In this document: positions 34,799-45,026 of the stretch, piece after piece
How the letters are laid out: the number at the start of each line of letters is the position of its first letter
Numbering within the stretch: position 1 is the first letter of the stretch
Assembly (NCBI RefSeq): GCF_965204935.1
Contig: NZ_CBDBFO010000002.1
Strand: one strand, 5' to 3'
Source of the DNA: Hoeflea_A sp965204935
GTDB taxonomy: Bacteria; Pseudomonadota; Alphaproteobacteria; Rhizobiales; Rhizobiaceae
Length of the DNA: 64,000 nt
Position numbers and translations under genes: made by a program
The notes under the pieces: generated by a model
What the model was told of the DNA's origin: nothing
The model's input: the letters and a program-made list of their open reading frames with translations, nothing else
Databases searched by the model: none

Positions 34799-36076
34799 TC
34801 AACCGCTTTCGGTCAAAGTTCCTGCACCGGTTTCGATTTGGTCTTTCTCGTCGAATTCCTTGCTCATCACATCGGCCTGGATCATGCCCGGCTGTGCCAT
34901 GCCGATGACACCGGACGGCACGACCTCGCCTGTCTCTTCCGGCGCCTCGCTGCTGATGCGCCGTGCCAGGGCGATGCCTGCGATGATGATACCGAGTGCT
35001 GCCAGAGAAAGCTGTAGCCCGCGGCCGTCGGCAAGGAAAATCATGTTCGGGACGACGAGGATGCCAAAGAACTGGCCGAGCTGCAGCAGGAACGCCATCG
35101 TGCCGCTCGCCGGCACAACCTGTCCGGGCTTCAGTTGGTCATTGGCATGGGCCGCAAGGATGGAATAGACCGGCAGCGTTGCGGCGCCAATCACCGCGAA
35201 GCCGATGACAATGCGCGAAGGCGCCGTATCGATGGCCATCCAGATGGCTGCCGCAGTACACACGGCGGCAAGGCCGATGACCACATATCGCCGGTCCGTG
35301 CGGTCGGAAATCCAGCCGACCGGATACTGCACCAGGGCCGCGGCGACCATCGCGACAACGAGCGCGCCCGAAGCCTGTGCGTCGGTGAAGCCGAGGCTGA
35401 TCGCGTAGAGCGGCAGGGCGATGAACCAACCGGCGACGCCGGCACCCATGCAGAAGATTCCGAGCACCGTCAGCGGCGAAACACGGTAGAGCTTGCGCAC
35501 CGGCATGTTTTCCGGAGCGCTGTATTCCGGCGCCCGGTTGGCGGAAAGCAGCAGCGGCACGATCGCCGTCGACATCAGGATCGATGTGAGGCCGAAAAGC
35601 ATGCTGCCCGAGGGGTCGGGCACCGCCACCATCGCCGTGCCGAGCGCCGGACCCGCCGTTTGGATGATGAAATAGATCGACAGCACCTGCGCGCGGATCT
35701 GGTTGCTCGTCTTGGCGTTGAGCCAGCTTTCTGTAATCACGTAGAGCCCGGGAAAGCAGGCGCCGGCCAGAAACCGCATTGCCGCCCAACTGACAGGGTC
35801 GCTGGTCAGAAGGTGGACGATCGCTGCCACCGACACCATCGAGGCCAGCGCGGAGAACACCCGGATATGACCGACGCGCTCGATCAGCATCGGCGTTGCG
35901 ATCGTTCCGAACAGTGCACCCAGCGGATAGCAGGCCTGCATGACCGAAATCGTGAAATCGGAAAAACCGATTGTGGTTCCCCTGATCGTCAGCAGCGTCA
36001 CCAGCAGTCCGTTGGCCACCATGAGCATGAGCATGCCCAGAAACAGGGCCCAGTTGTCTTTCAGGGCGCGCCACAT
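34799..36076 (-). CDS. MFS transporter (YcaD-like)
   Basis: The roughly 425-residue protein has about 12 membrane segments, the MFS loop GWISDRTDRRYV between segments 8 and 9, and a hydrophilic C-terminal tail of about 60 residues. It resembles YcaD-type transporters of unknown substrate. The ATG at 36076 has a GGAG ribosome site at good spacing, so the upstream 20 codons are not used. An aldo/keto reductase gene follows. Confidence 0.88.
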   Translation of the reverse strand: MWRALKDNWALFLGMLMLMVANGLLVTLLTIRGTTIGFSDFTISVMQACYPLGALFGTIATPMLIERVGHIRVFSALASMVSVAAIVHLLTSDPVSWAAMRFLAGACFPGLYVITESWLNAKTSNQIRAQVLSIYFIIQTAGPALGTAMVAVPDPSGSMLFGLTSILMSTAIVPLLLSANRAPEYSAPENMPVRKLYRVSPLTVLGIFCMGAGVAGWFIALPLYAISLGFTDAQASGALVVAMVAAALVQYPVGWISDRTDRRYVVIGLAAVCTAAAIWMAIDTAPSRIVIGFAVIGAATLPVYSILAAHANDQLKPGQVVPASGTMAFLLQLGQFFGILVVPNMIFLADGRGLQLSLAALGIIIAGIALARRISSEAPEETGEVVPSGVIGMAQPGMIQADVMSKEFDEKDQIETGAGTLTESG

Positions 36077-36438
36077 GCGCAGGCTCTCCAATTGTCGGGT
36101 GCCGGTGCCGGGCCGACCGAAATTGTCGCCAGACACCCGAAATCGCCAATATCACAAGGCGGGCCGCAACGCGACGGGAAAAGTCGTGCGCAGGCCGGGG
36201 ACAGGTTGGCCGCTCGGTTGACCGTGCGAAAAGGTCCTCTAATGTAATTGCGGAAAATTGCATATCCGGCTCAAGTCCGTGAATCCGCCGGGGAATCATC
36301 CGTTTGCACCGAACAAGATTGGATCCTGACCCCTGTACCTGACATTTACCGAACCGGACCCTATTTCTTGACTCGCTTGCCCAGCATGTCTTGATATCCC
36401 CGCGTTTCCTGAATCTGCCAACAACGGATCACCGGCCG
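36077..36438. other. Intergenic region between divergent genes
   Basis: These 362 bp lie between the MFS gene and the broken kinase-TPR gene. I see no gene, terminator or striking repeat. It presumably contains both promoters. Confidence 0.4.
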
Positions 36439-37384
36439 ATGATTCACAAGCAGACAGAAGCAGTGAACACCGGACTTGATTGGCCGGATGCCTATCGGGA
36501 TGTGCTGCCGCTTCTCAAGCAGAAATGGGATATCGACGAATCGATCTATCTCAATCGGAAGCTGAGTGGCGGCAAATCGGGCGCACTGGTCTACAGCGTT
36601 GACATAACCAGCAAATCCTACACCGGTCAGGCCATACTGAAACTCGATCGCGCGGACGATCCGGAGAGCCTCGAGCGGCACGAGGCGGCGCTCCACGAAC
36701 GCGCCATCAAGGACGCCCCGGAATTTGCAGCAAAGCACCTGCCACGCTTGCTTCATTCCTTCCACCACGGCGATCAGTTGGCGCTTCTTTCCGACATTGC
36801 CGGCCGTGGCCTGGAATATGCCCAGCCATGGGTGGACTGCTCGCATGACCACCAGCTCGAGGTGGTGCGCCAGATATCGAAGGGACTGCTGGAAGACTGG
36901 AACGCGGACTACCGCATCAAAAAGGGCATGCAGATGCCCCACGAGCTGCTTCAGGGCTGGCTCGATCATCGCATCGATCCGCAGCGGGGCGGCCGCATCC
37001 ACAGTTTCCTCGGCGATGAATGCGGCATCCCGGCCGATACGCCGGCGATCCTTGTCGATGGCCACTGGTATCCGAATCCACTCGCCTTCGCATTGAATGC
37101 GCAGCCGCTGCCGGACCGCCTGCAATTGCGCGGCGCGATCGGTCATTGCCACTGCGATTTCCACGGCCTCAACCTTCTCGTCGGTCGCCCCGACGGGCCG
37201 GACGACGGTTACTACCTGATCGATCTCGCCATGTATGAGAGCGAACAGTACCTGTTTTACGACCACGCCTATTTCGAACTGGCGCGATTGCTGTTTTCGC
37301 GCGGTGACGCCTCGGCAGACGACTGGAAGGCGATCCTTTTCCAACTCGGCCGCTTCAAGCACCATGAGGAGCCGCAAGGCCTGA
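36439..37384 (+). pseudogene. APH-like kinase/FlgO/TPR protein, 5' fragment (cut by IS)
   Basis: The first 315 codons encode a kinase-like phosphotransferase domain: KLSGGKSGALVYSVD as the nucleotide loop, HCHCDFHGLN at residues 236-245 matching the HxDxHxxN Brenner motif of aminoglycoside-phosphotransferase-type kinases, and YYLIDLAMYE as the DxG-like metal site. The frame is cut by an IS at 37384 (target duplication TGA). Joining 37384 to 38320 restores CTG AGG ACC in frame. The open frame itself runs 23 bp into the IS and stops at 37407. Confidence 0.85.
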
Positions 37385-38316
37385 GAGCCGGATTTAAAAG
37401 TAGTTGAGCGATATCAATGGTTTGTGATTCAACAGTCTTTTCAAAGAAGATGGAGAATCACGATGCCATGGAATGATATCGCCCGCGCCGAACATAACAG
37501 AGACCATTTGAGATTTCCAAGCGATTTGACCGATGAGGAATGGACGATACTTGCCCCGTTCATTCCGCCGGCAAAACGGGGTGGACGACCGCGTACGACC
37601 GATATGCGCGAGGTGATGAACGCGATCCTTTATATCGCAACCAGCGGCTGCCAGTGGCGCATGCTGCCGAAGCAGTTCCCACCGGTATCGACGGTACGTG
37701 GCTATTTCTACACCTGGAGCCGCATGGGTCTTTTTGCAGCCATCAATCACCTCCTGGTCCTCAATACCCGCGAACTGGAAGGCCGCGCGGCTTCACCGAC
37801 GGCCGGCGTGATCGACAGCCAGAGCGTGAAAACCACCGAAAGCGGGGGCGTTCGCGGCTATGACGCCGGCAAGAAGGTCAAGGGCCGCAAGCGACACATC
37901 GTCACCGATACGATCGGCCTGATGCTGTTCATCATCGTTCACGCCGCCAACATTCAGGACAGGGACGGGGCCTGCGACCTGATCAGGGCTGTCGGCGACC
38001 GCTTCCCCTGGCTGCGCCACATCTTCGCCGATGGCGCCTATGCGGGACCGAAGTTGCGAGCAGCGCTCGCGGGGCATGGCGACTGGACGGTCGAGACCGT
38101 CAAGCGCTGCGACAGCGCAGTCGGTTTCAAGGTTCTGCCGCGTCGATGGGTGGTGGAACGAACTTTCGCCTGGCTCGGGCGCTGCCGCAGACTGGCCCGG
38201 GACTGGGAGAGGACCATCCAGAACTCAACCGCGTGGGCGTTCATAGCAAGCATCCGGTTCATGACGCGGCGTCTCGCAAGGTATTGTTACGTTTGAATAA
38301 CTTTTGAATCCGGCTC
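37385..38316 (+). mobile_element. IS5-family insertion sequence (932 bp)
   Basis: The element starts GAGCCGGATTTAAAAGT and ends in the near-complement (right end read inward: GAGCCGGATTCAAAAGT), giving imperfect terminal inverted repeats of about 20 bp. It is flanked by the 3-bp target duplication TGA (37382-37384 and 38317-38319), which fits the TNA rule of the IS1031 group of IS5. It carries one transposase gene and splits the kinase-FlgO-TPR gene. Confidence 0.93.
37463..38296 (+). CDS. IS5-family transposase
   Basis: The 277-residue DDE transposase has an N-terminal LTDEEWTILAPFIPP block (DUF4096), then the catalytic region: VIDSQSVKT (first Asp), FADGAYAG (second Asp) and VVERTFAWLGRCRRL (Glu). 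It looks intact, so the element may still be active. The ATG at 37463 follows a GGAGA ribosome site. The frame is open further upstream from 37424. Confidence 0.95.
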   Translation: MPWNDIARAEHNRDHLRFPSDLTDEEWTILAPFIPPAKRGGRPRTTDMREVMNAILYIATSGCQWRMLPKQFPPVSTVRGYFYTWSRMGLFAAINHLLVLNTRELEGRAASPTAGVIDSQSVKTTESGGVRGYDAGKKVKGRKRHIVTDTIGLMLFIIVHAANIQDRDGACDLIRAVGDRFPWLRHIFADGAYAGPKLRAALAGHGDWTVETVKRCDSAVGFKVLPRRWVVERTFAWLGRCRRLARDWERTIQNSTAWAFIASIRFMTRRLARYCYV

Positions 38317-38319
38317 TGA

Positions 38320-39437
38320 GGACCGACGATATCGGCCTGATCGAGCTGGTACACACCATGCGCCAGGGTGTTGCCGACTGGATCGAGAAGAACGAAGCGG
38401 ACCGGCTGTCCTTCATGGAAAACCAGACCCTGCTGGCCCGGGTCGCTGTCGGGCTGAATTTTTCGCACAAGAAACTGTCGCTTGAATTGCGCCAGATGGC
38501 ATTCCTCTATGCCGCCACCAGTCTGCTCGACTATCTGAGGCTCAATCGCGTCGACTGGCCGAAATCGGGACCCGAGTTCAAGATCAGCGGCGGCGAAAGG
38601 GCAATCCAGGTCAGTGACCTTCCGTCCGAAAGCCCCAAGGTTGATCATCAACCCGACGCAGTTCCTGCGCCCGCTGGTGGTGGGTCGGCCGGCGCAGCTG
38701 CCGAGCATGCAAATCCGGCGGCCAGTCTGTTCTTCGAACTGCGCAGACGCAATGTCGTCCGTGTCGCCGGGCTTTATGCCGTCGTCGCCTGGCTGTGCAT
38801 TCAGGTCGTGACGGCGCTTCAGGCTCCATTGCAGCTCCCCGAATGGAGCGTCGCATTCGTTACCGTGATCCTTGCCGTCGGATTCCCGATTGCCTGTATC
38901 GTCGCCTGGGCATTCGAACTGAGCGCCTCGGGCCTGCAGCGCACGAGCCCGGACGACGGCAGCTATCAGAGCGGTGGGTTCAGGGCATTCATCGACTACG
39001 GTGTTATCGCCGGGATCATCATTATCATTGTCCTCAGCGGCCACGAATTGCTGCCGTGGACCGGTCTGCAACCGTCCAACGTGGCGTCAACTTCAGCGCC
39101 GGTTCCGGCAAAACCGGAAGGCACATCGTTGGCCGTGCTTCCCTTTGCAAATCTCAACGCCGACGGGGACGACAGTTTCGCTGACGGATTGACAATCGAA
39201 ATCTTCAACGTTCTTGCACAGACCCGCGCCTTTCGCATCCCGGGCATGACCTCCACATTCCAGTACAAGGGCAATCCAACTGATCTGCGCGCCATCGGTC
39301 GCGCCCTCGATGTCGACTACCTTCTGGAGGGTACGGTTCGCCGGGGCGGTGACAATATCCGGATCGAGGCAAATCTCATACGCGTCGACGACGGCTTTAT
39401 CGCCTGGTCGAATTCCTATCGCGAGACGATGGAAAAA
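38320..39437 (+). pseudogene. APH-like kinase/FlgO/TPR protein, middle fragment
   Basis: This fragment continues the kinase-domain gene after the IS. A helical linker (residues about 316-425 of the restored protein) is followed by membrane segments (VAGLYAVVAWLCIQVV, VTVILAVGFPIACIVAWAF, YGVIAGIIIIIVL). A FlgO/TolB-N-like periplasmic domain follows: LAVLPFANLNADGDDSFADG, then DVDYLLEGTVRR. The frame is lost at an A5 run (39433-39437). One A fewer would join it in frame to the TPR part. Without that it runs on to a stop at 39506. Confidence 0.8.
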
Positions 39438-40551
39438 CGTCTTCGTCGCCCAGGAGAACATTGCCCGAGAGATCGGAACCGCGCTGTCGACGCCGCTCGA
39501 TATTGATGCCGACGTGCTGGAGGCCCAGCGCACAAACGACCCGCGCGCCTATGATTTCTTCTTGCGCGGGCTAGCCTTGCTCGAGCAGCGCGGCGAGGCG
39601 CTCATCGAAGCCATGCGTTCGCTTGAAATAGCGACGACCCGCCAGCCCAATTTTGCCGCCGCCTGGGGTGCGCTGTCGCTGGTCTATAATGTTGTCCCGA
39701 CCTATGTCCGCCAGATCGACGGGCAACCGGTCAAGCCGGAGGTTTTTTACCGCAAGGCCAAGGAAGCGGCACTGAAAGCAAGCTCGATCGATCCTGATCT
39801 GCCGATGGTCCGCCACGCGCTCGGCAACAGCTACCAGCGCGAGCGCCAGTGGGGCGCAGCAGAAAAGGAATACAAGAGCGCGCTGCTGAACGACCCGAGC
39901 GACCACCGGGTCATGCTGGACTACGCGGGGCTTTTGCGTTCCGTCGGCAAGCAGAAACTCTCTCTCGAATATGTCGAGCGGGCCCAGGAGCTCGACCCGC
40001 TCAACGCGCAATACAGAATGTGGGTCGCGTTCCTCGGATGGCAGAGCGACAAGTCGGAAGAAAACATGCGGATCATTGAGGACATCTTCCTCCAGACACG
40101 GCAGTTCAGGCAGATCGCCCTGCGCCTGATCATTTCCCACAGTGTCAAAAACGACCAACTGGATCGGGCCTATGGCCTGATCGAGGCCTGCGGCACCTGC
40201 TCGGACACGCTGCGAAACCGCGCGATATCGATGCTCGACGCATCAAAGGAACAGCCGCCGGAGGCGTTCTTTCAGGAATACAAGAACGACAACATATTGG
40301 GATACCAGCTTCTCTACAGCATTGGCGGTGAGGAGCTGTTGCTGCAGGGCTTTGAGTATATCGGCCTCGAAGCCCAGCGGCGCCTCCAGTTTTTTACCGT
40401 TCCCTGGCGGCTGATCGACGTGATCGGCCAAAGCGAGGCCTTCAAGGCAACGGCCCGGGATATGGGTTTGGTGAGCTATTGGCGCGAGAATGGCTGGCCG
40501 GACTATTGCAGACCGACAACCGGCGATGACTTCGTCTGCACCGAACCCTAG
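39436..40551 (+). pseudogene. APH-like kinase/FlgO/TPR protein, 3' fragment (TPR region)
   Basis: From NVFVAQENIAREIG onward the frame encodes the end of the FlgO-like domain and TPR-like repeats: AYDFFLRGLALLEQR, NFAAAWGALSLVYN, MVRHALGNSYQRERQWGAAEKEY and similar helical pairs up to residue about 950 of the restored 1058-residue protein. The C-terminal 100 residues are not repeats. The earlier part of this frame (from 39310) is out-of-frame shadow. A sequencing error in the A5 run could also explain the shift. Confidence 0.75.
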
Positions 40552-40690
40552 CGCAGGTCGGATCTTCATATCGTGCAGTTACGCCAGCGTAATGCCGTCC
40601 TGCTATCGGGCGCAATCAACACGCTGTAGCTTCACAAGTTGACCATCGTGGCCTACCAATGCTGAATATTCGGACGTTGGGAGGCGCTTT

Positions 40691-43069
40691 ATGCTCCAGG
40701 GTTTCAGGCTTTTACTTGGTTTTACAGTGCTGCTCGCATTGGTTTGGGCGCTTTCTTCATTGAGCCCGCCCTCGGCGCAGGCGCAACTTCTTCCGGGTTC
40801 CGGTGCCTCGCAATCCGATGAAGCACCGGCGGACGGCATGGAAACGCTGCTCGAAGAGGCGCGGAAAGAAGGCTCGACCGTCATCATTGTCCGGCCAGGT
40901 GATGATGATGCGGAGACAACAGCGGCAGCTGCGGCAACACGCGCCGAGCTTTTTTACAAGGCCCGCACGCGGCTCCAGGAGATAACCGCCAGTGTTCCGA
41001 CCCTCTGGCCGAACATTCAAAAAACGCTGGAACTCGCCAGCCCCAATGGCTCCTATTTCTGGATTTTCAGAGCCATCGGGACCGCTCTTCTCGGTCTTTT
41101 CTTCGGCTCGCTTGCGATCCGGCCGATCCTCAGATGGGGTCGCGACCACTTCCGGTTCATGTACGATCCCGATCCGGCAACCACCGCAGACAAGGCAAAA
41201 TACCTGATCTTCCGCGTGGTGTTGGCGCTCGTCTATATCGCCATATTTTTCGTCATGGCGATGGCCATTGCCTTCATCCTCGACACGGGGCACGAGCCCT
41301 CGCGCCGGATCATCTTCGAGATCGTGCTGGCCTACCTGTTTTACCGCACCATGATCCGCGCAGTCTCGTGGAACCTTTTCGCCTATGACGCGCCGAACCA
41401 CCGGATCGTGAACCTGACCGACGAGGAAGCGGTGCGTATCCACCGCGACTGGGGCATTGCGGTCGCGGTCGTGGTGATCTTCGCCGCTGTCGCGCGCTCG
41501 CTGAGCTTCATCGGCACCGAGCAGGATTATGCGGGCCTGACGGTCGAAAACATCCTTTTCATCCAGATTTGCACCGCCTGTTTCGTGACCCTTGTGCTGG
41601 TCGTCCTCGACATCAGGGACTGGAAGATCTGGCAGCATATTTTCGCGCCGAGCGCCCAAAGCGCCTGGCTCTACCGCTTCCGGACGACCGTTGCGCGCCT
41701 GGTGCCGGTGATTTTCCTCGTCTACATGCTGCTCGCCCTTGGCGTATTCGTCTATCGCCTGGCGCTTGGGCTCTCCAACCCGGGCTCCATCATTGCCGCA
41801 CCGTTTGTCGTCTTCTGGGCGGCGCTGATGTCCTACGGCATCGTGATCATCATCATCCAGGCGTTCTATGATCGACGCATCCGGCTCTTTGAGGAGCGCG
41901 CCGCGGCCGAGCAGGAAAGGCTGGCAAAAGAGGCCGGGCAGGTCGACACGGACTCCGGCGAAGAAATGGTCGTCGGTCCGTCAAGCGCCAATTTCGAATA
42001 CCAGCCGATATTCAAGCCCTTCTTCGAGATGGCCGCGATGGCCATCATTGCGACGATCGCCGTCGGTGAACTCGTCCGCAGCTGGGGTGTCGACCTCAAC
42101 AACGAAGGCAACTTCTGGAACTCGCTGCTCGACATCATCCTCGCTTCCGTCCTGTGCTGGCTCGCCTATCGCGCTGTCTCCGTGTTCATCGACAAGCGGC
42201 TTGAAGAGGAAGGCGGGCCACCCGAGCCCGATGCGGAGGAAATTGGCGGCGAGGGCGGTGGCGCCGGCGCGACGCGTGTGGCGACATTGCTGCCGATCAT
42301 GCGCTACATGATGATCATCGTCCTTTTCTCCATCGCCGCCATGATCGTGCTGTCACGCCTCGGATTTGACATCGGCCCGATTTTCGCCGGCGCCGGTGTC
42401 GTCGGCATAGCCGTCGGCTTTGGCGCCCAGACCCTGATCCGCGACATCTTTTCCGGCGCGTTCTTCCTGCTCGACGATGCCTTCCGCAACGGCGAATATG
42501 TCGAGATCGACGGCATCAAGGGCACCGTTGAACGGATTTCGATCCGCTCCTTCCAGCTCCGCCACCATCTGGGCGCACTGCACACGATCCCCTTCGGCGA
42601 GATCAAGCGATTGACCAACTTCTCGCGCGACTGGGTGCTCATGAAGCTGCCGCTGCGCGTCACCTATGACACGGATGTCGACAAGGTGCGCAAGCTCGTG
42701 AAGAAGCTCGGGCAGGAACTGCTCAAACACCCGCAAATCGGGCACACATTCATGCAGCCGCTGAAATCCCAAGGCGTCTACAAGATGGAAGATTCCGCGA
42801 TGATCATTCGCGTCAAGTTCATGACCAAGCCCGGCGAGCAGTTCGTCACCCGCAAGGTCGTCTACGAGTCCATCCAGGATCTCTTCGCCCGCGAAGGCAT
42901 TCATTTTGCCCACAAGCAGGTGACGGTCCGTCTTGAAGACGGGAAAAGGGCGGATGAACTGACAGAGGATGAAAGGAAAGCGGTCTCGGCGGCGGCAAGG
43001 ACCATCATCGATGAGGAGCAGGCGGCTGAGCTTGCATCAAAAGGCGGAGCGGGCGCCAGCGACCGGTAG
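40691..43069 (+). CDS. Mechanosensitive ion channel (MscS family), long form
   Basis: The 792-residue protein has a signal peptide, a periplasmic region, about eight membrane segments and a C-terminal MscS core: the pore helix GAGVVGIAVGFGAQTLIRDIFSGAF, the beta domain EYVEIDGIKGTVERI and the soluble vestibule. It opens under membrane tension and lets solutes out. A GGGAGG ribosome site precedes the ATG. It is convergent with an SDR gene. The acidic linker around residue 505 (Gly/Glu rich) is a notable loop. Confidence 0.95.
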   Translation: MLQGFRLLLGFTVLLALVWALSSLSPPSAQAQLLPGSGASQSDEAPADGMETLLEEARKEGSTVIIVRPGDDDAETTAAAAATRAELFYKARTRLQEITASVPTLWPNIQKTLELASPNGSYFWIFRAIGTALLGLFFGSLAIRPILRWGRDHFRFMYDPDPATTADKAKYLIFRVVLALVYIAIFFVMAMAIAFILDTGHEPSRRIIFEIVLAYLFYRTMIRAVSWNLFAYDAPNHRIVNLTDEEAVRIHRDWGIAVAVVVIFAAVARSLSFIGTEQDYAGLTVENILFIQICTACFVTLVLVVLDIRDWKIWQHIFAPSAQSAWLYRFRTTVARLVPVIFLVYMLLALGVFVYRLALGLSNPGSIIAAPFVVFWAALMSYGIVIIIIQAFYDRRIRLFEERAAAEQERLAKEAGQVDTDSGEEMVVGPSSANFEYQPIFKPFFEMAAMAIIATIAVGELVRSWGVDLNNEGNFWNSLLDIILASVLCWLAYRAVSVFIDKRLEEEGGPPEPDAEEIGGEGGGAGATRVATLLPIMRYMMIIVLFSIAAMIVLSRLGFDIGPIFAGAGVVGIAVGFGAQTLIRDIFSGAFFLLDDAFRNGEYVEIDGIKGTVERISIRSFQLRHHLGALHTIPFGEIKRLTNFSRDWVLMKLPLRVTYDTDVDKVRKLVKKLGQELLKHPQIGHTFMQPLKSQGVYKMEDSAMIIRVKFMTKPGEQFVTRKVVYESIQDLFAREGIHFAHKQVTVRLEDGKRADELTEDERKAVSAAARTIIDEEQAAELASKGGAGASDR

Positions 43070-43108
43070 CAATCAAGACGCTCTGGAACGCGTTCCAGGT
43101 GTCTCCGG

Positions 43109-43876
43109 TCACATCGCCAGGAAGCCGCCGTCGACATTCAGATTGTGGCCGAACACGAATGAAGACGCATCGGAGGCCAGCCACAACACGGCTTCGGCCA
43201 CTTCCTCCGGCTTGCCAAGCCGCCTTGCCGGCAAAGAGGCCGCCACCGCATCCAGCTCGGCAATACCGGTTGCTTCCATCATTGGCGTCAGAACCCGCCC
43301 GGGAGAAACGGCATTGATTCGGATGTCCTTTTCCGCATATTCCATCGCTGCCGCTTTCGTCATGGACAACACCGCTGCCTTGGACGCGGAGTAAAGCCCG
43401 AAACCCGTATTGGGTTGCCGCACGCCGCTGACGGATGCCGCGTTGACGATGACACCGCCGGTCGCCAGCATTGTCTTGATTTCTGCCTGCATGAGCAGGA
43501 ACACGGCGCGGACATTGGTTCCGAAAACAGCCTCGTAAACGTCAGCACCCTGGTCGGCCAGCAGCCCGCGCTCCTCCAGATAACCGGCATTGTTAAAGGC
43601 AATGTCGAGTCGGCCGAACCGGTCCTGAACAGCCGGAACCACGGTGCCGGGCTCTACCGGATCCGAAAGGTCGGCACGGATGAAACCCGCCGCCCCACCC
43701 TCCTTTCGCAAAAGGTCTACAACTTCGCGGCCTCTTTCAGCATCGCGTCCAACCACCGCAACGGTCGCGCCCTGCCGGCCGAAGGCAAGAGCAGTCGCCC
43801 GTCCGATGCCGGACGTACCGCCGGTCACCAGTGCAACCTTTCCGTCAAAAGGTTTCGTGTCCCGAAAAGATGCCAT
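43109..43876 (-). CDS. SDR-family oxidoreductase
   Basis: The 255-residue classical SDR has TGGTSGIG near residue 18, NNAG, the catalytic Ser in NAASVSG, YSASK (Tyr-x3-Lys) and SPGRVLTPM. The start at 43876 (MASFRDTKPFDGK) is preferred over longer in-frame extensions that would add a Cys/Ser-rich non-SDR leader. Substrate unknown. It lies downstream of the hppD terminator on the same strand. Confidence 0.9.
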   Translation of the reverse strand: MASFRDTKPFDGKVALVTGGTSGIGRATALAFGRQGATVAVVGRDAERGREVVDLLRKEGGAAGFIRADLSDPVEPGTVVPAVQDRFGRLDIAFNNAGYLEERGLLADQGADVYEAVFGTNVRAVFLLMQAEIKTMLATGGVIVNAASVSGVRQPNTGFGLYSASKAAVLSMTKAAAMEYAEKDIRINAVSPGRVLTPMMEATGIAELDAVAASLPARRLGKPEEVAEAVLWLASDASSFVFGHNLNVDGGFLAM

Positions 43877-43971
43877 CGTCCAGCTCCATGCGCGTTTGCC
43901 TGCGTTTCCGACCCCGGATGATATCAAGCCGGAGTGCGAACAGAATACCAAACCCGCGTGAGAGCTGTTTG

Positions 43972-44003
43972 AAACAAAAACCCGCCGCGCTGTGCGCGGC
44001 GGG
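43972..44003 (-). terminator. Strong terminator, probably the ancestral hppD terminator
   Basis: CCCGCCGCGC (43981-43990) pairs perfectly with GCGCGGCGGG (43994-44003) around a 3-base loop, followed on the minus strand by TTTTTGTTTC. It now lies 28 bp beyond a displaced copy of the hppD 3' end and terminates the inserted passenger gene. Confidence 0.9.
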
Positions 44004-44030
44004 GCCGTAACTTGCGTCAGATCGCTTTGT

Positions 44031-44137
44031 TATTCGGCGGCGTCCACATCGAGCACGCCGCGGCGGATCTGGTCTTCCTCGATCGATTCGAAGAGCGCCC
44101 GGAAATTGCCCTCGCCAAAGCCCTCGTCGCCCTTGCG
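44031..44137 (-). repeat. Displaced copy of the hppD 3' end (107 bp)
   Basis: This 107-bp stretch repeats 45485-45591 with three differences, all at third codon positions. Read on the minus strand it encodes the last 35 residues of HppD (RKGDEGFGEGNF to VDAAE) but no upstream part, and its stop is TAA instead of TAG. It is therefore a cut-off gene end, most likely the original 3' end of hppD separated by an insertion. Confidence 0.9.
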
Positions 44138-44228
44138 AGGCGGATGCCAATCGGCAAAGCATCAAGAGACATCTTCTTAACTGCACGCGAAATGCAGATT
44201 GCCCAAAATCACTAGATGCAATTCGTGA

Positions 44229-45026
44229 TTAGGGATTGTCGGGATCTGCTAACCGCAAATTGAGGCCAAGCGTCGTGGTTAGAAACTTGCTGAGGTTTGT
44301 GCTGCCGGAACGTGCCAGTCTCGTCTTTCTGCGAACAAAACCGGGCTTGAGCCTGATGCCGTACAATACTTCTTCGATATTGAAAGCCGAAATGAGCGGA
44401 ATAGTAGGTAACTCGGCGGCCACTTCGGACACGCGGTACTCCTCCCGCAATATGCCATTTCTCCTGACGAACAATTGTATGCGCTTCACTGAGACAGTAT
44501 CGGCCAACAGATTGAAGCCCGCCTCTGAAGTCTTGAGACCCCTTTTTGCCAAGCCGCCGGCAATGACGACGTCGGCGCGCGATAATGTGGTTTGCTCAGA
44601 GACCACGCAGCGACCGTCTTCCGCCGCACGCTCGAGCAATTGTTCGACATTCAATTGATCGCCACCCGGTTCGCCCTTGACCCGGATCCAACGAGCTCGC
44701 GAATATCGGATCTCGGGACAATCCCGCAGCGAGGTCAGTCGATAGAGGGTTCCGCTCATGGAAGGATTGGGTGATTCCGGCAACAAGCTGGTTTGGAACA
44801 ACGCAACCCCTTTTGCGACATCATTTAGCAGAACCCGTAGGCAAAAATCTCCACAGTAAAGCGGACTGATTGGTGCGCCGCTTTGGCTTGCCGCCACCAG
44901 CCTGAGGATTGCAGGTTCAACGGGCTGGGGCTTATCAGGCATGTCGATGGAGACTTGTTCGAGTGCGCTTCGCTCAAATTGGGATCGTACCCATTGGGGG
45001 ATTGCGATCAGTACTGCGATCGTCAA
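44229..45026 (-). CDS. Uncharacterised membrane-associated protein, part after an in-frame TAG
   Basis: The 265-codon frame begins right after the TAG of the preceding gene, in the same frame, so the two look like one gene with an amber stop. A hydrophobic segment (IIGI, stop, LTIAVLIAIPQWV) spans the TAG. The rest is soluble with Cys residues (YCGDFCLRVLL) and no motif I know. The only start codon available is TTG at 45026, without a proper ribosome site. The region is AT-richer than its flanks and lies between the two hppD repeats. Confidence 0.6.
   Translation of the reverse strand: MTIAVLIAIPQWVRSQFERSALEQVSIDMPDKPQPVEPAILRLVAASQSGAPISPLYCGDFCLRVLLNDVAKGVALFQTSLLPESPNPSMSGTLYRLTSLRDCPEIRYSRARWIRVKGEPGGDQLNVEQLLERAAEDGRCVVSEQTTLSRADVVIAGGLAKRGLKTSEAGFNLLADTVSVKRIQLFVRRNGILREEYRVSEVAAELPTIPLISAFNIEEVLYGIRLKPGFVRRKTRLARSGSTNLSKFLTTTLGLNLRLADPDNP

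Noticed and set aside
35135..36247. 370-codon frame antisense to the MFS gene
   Set aside because: His/Arg/Asp-rich translation without motifs; the minus-strand MFS transporter is clear.
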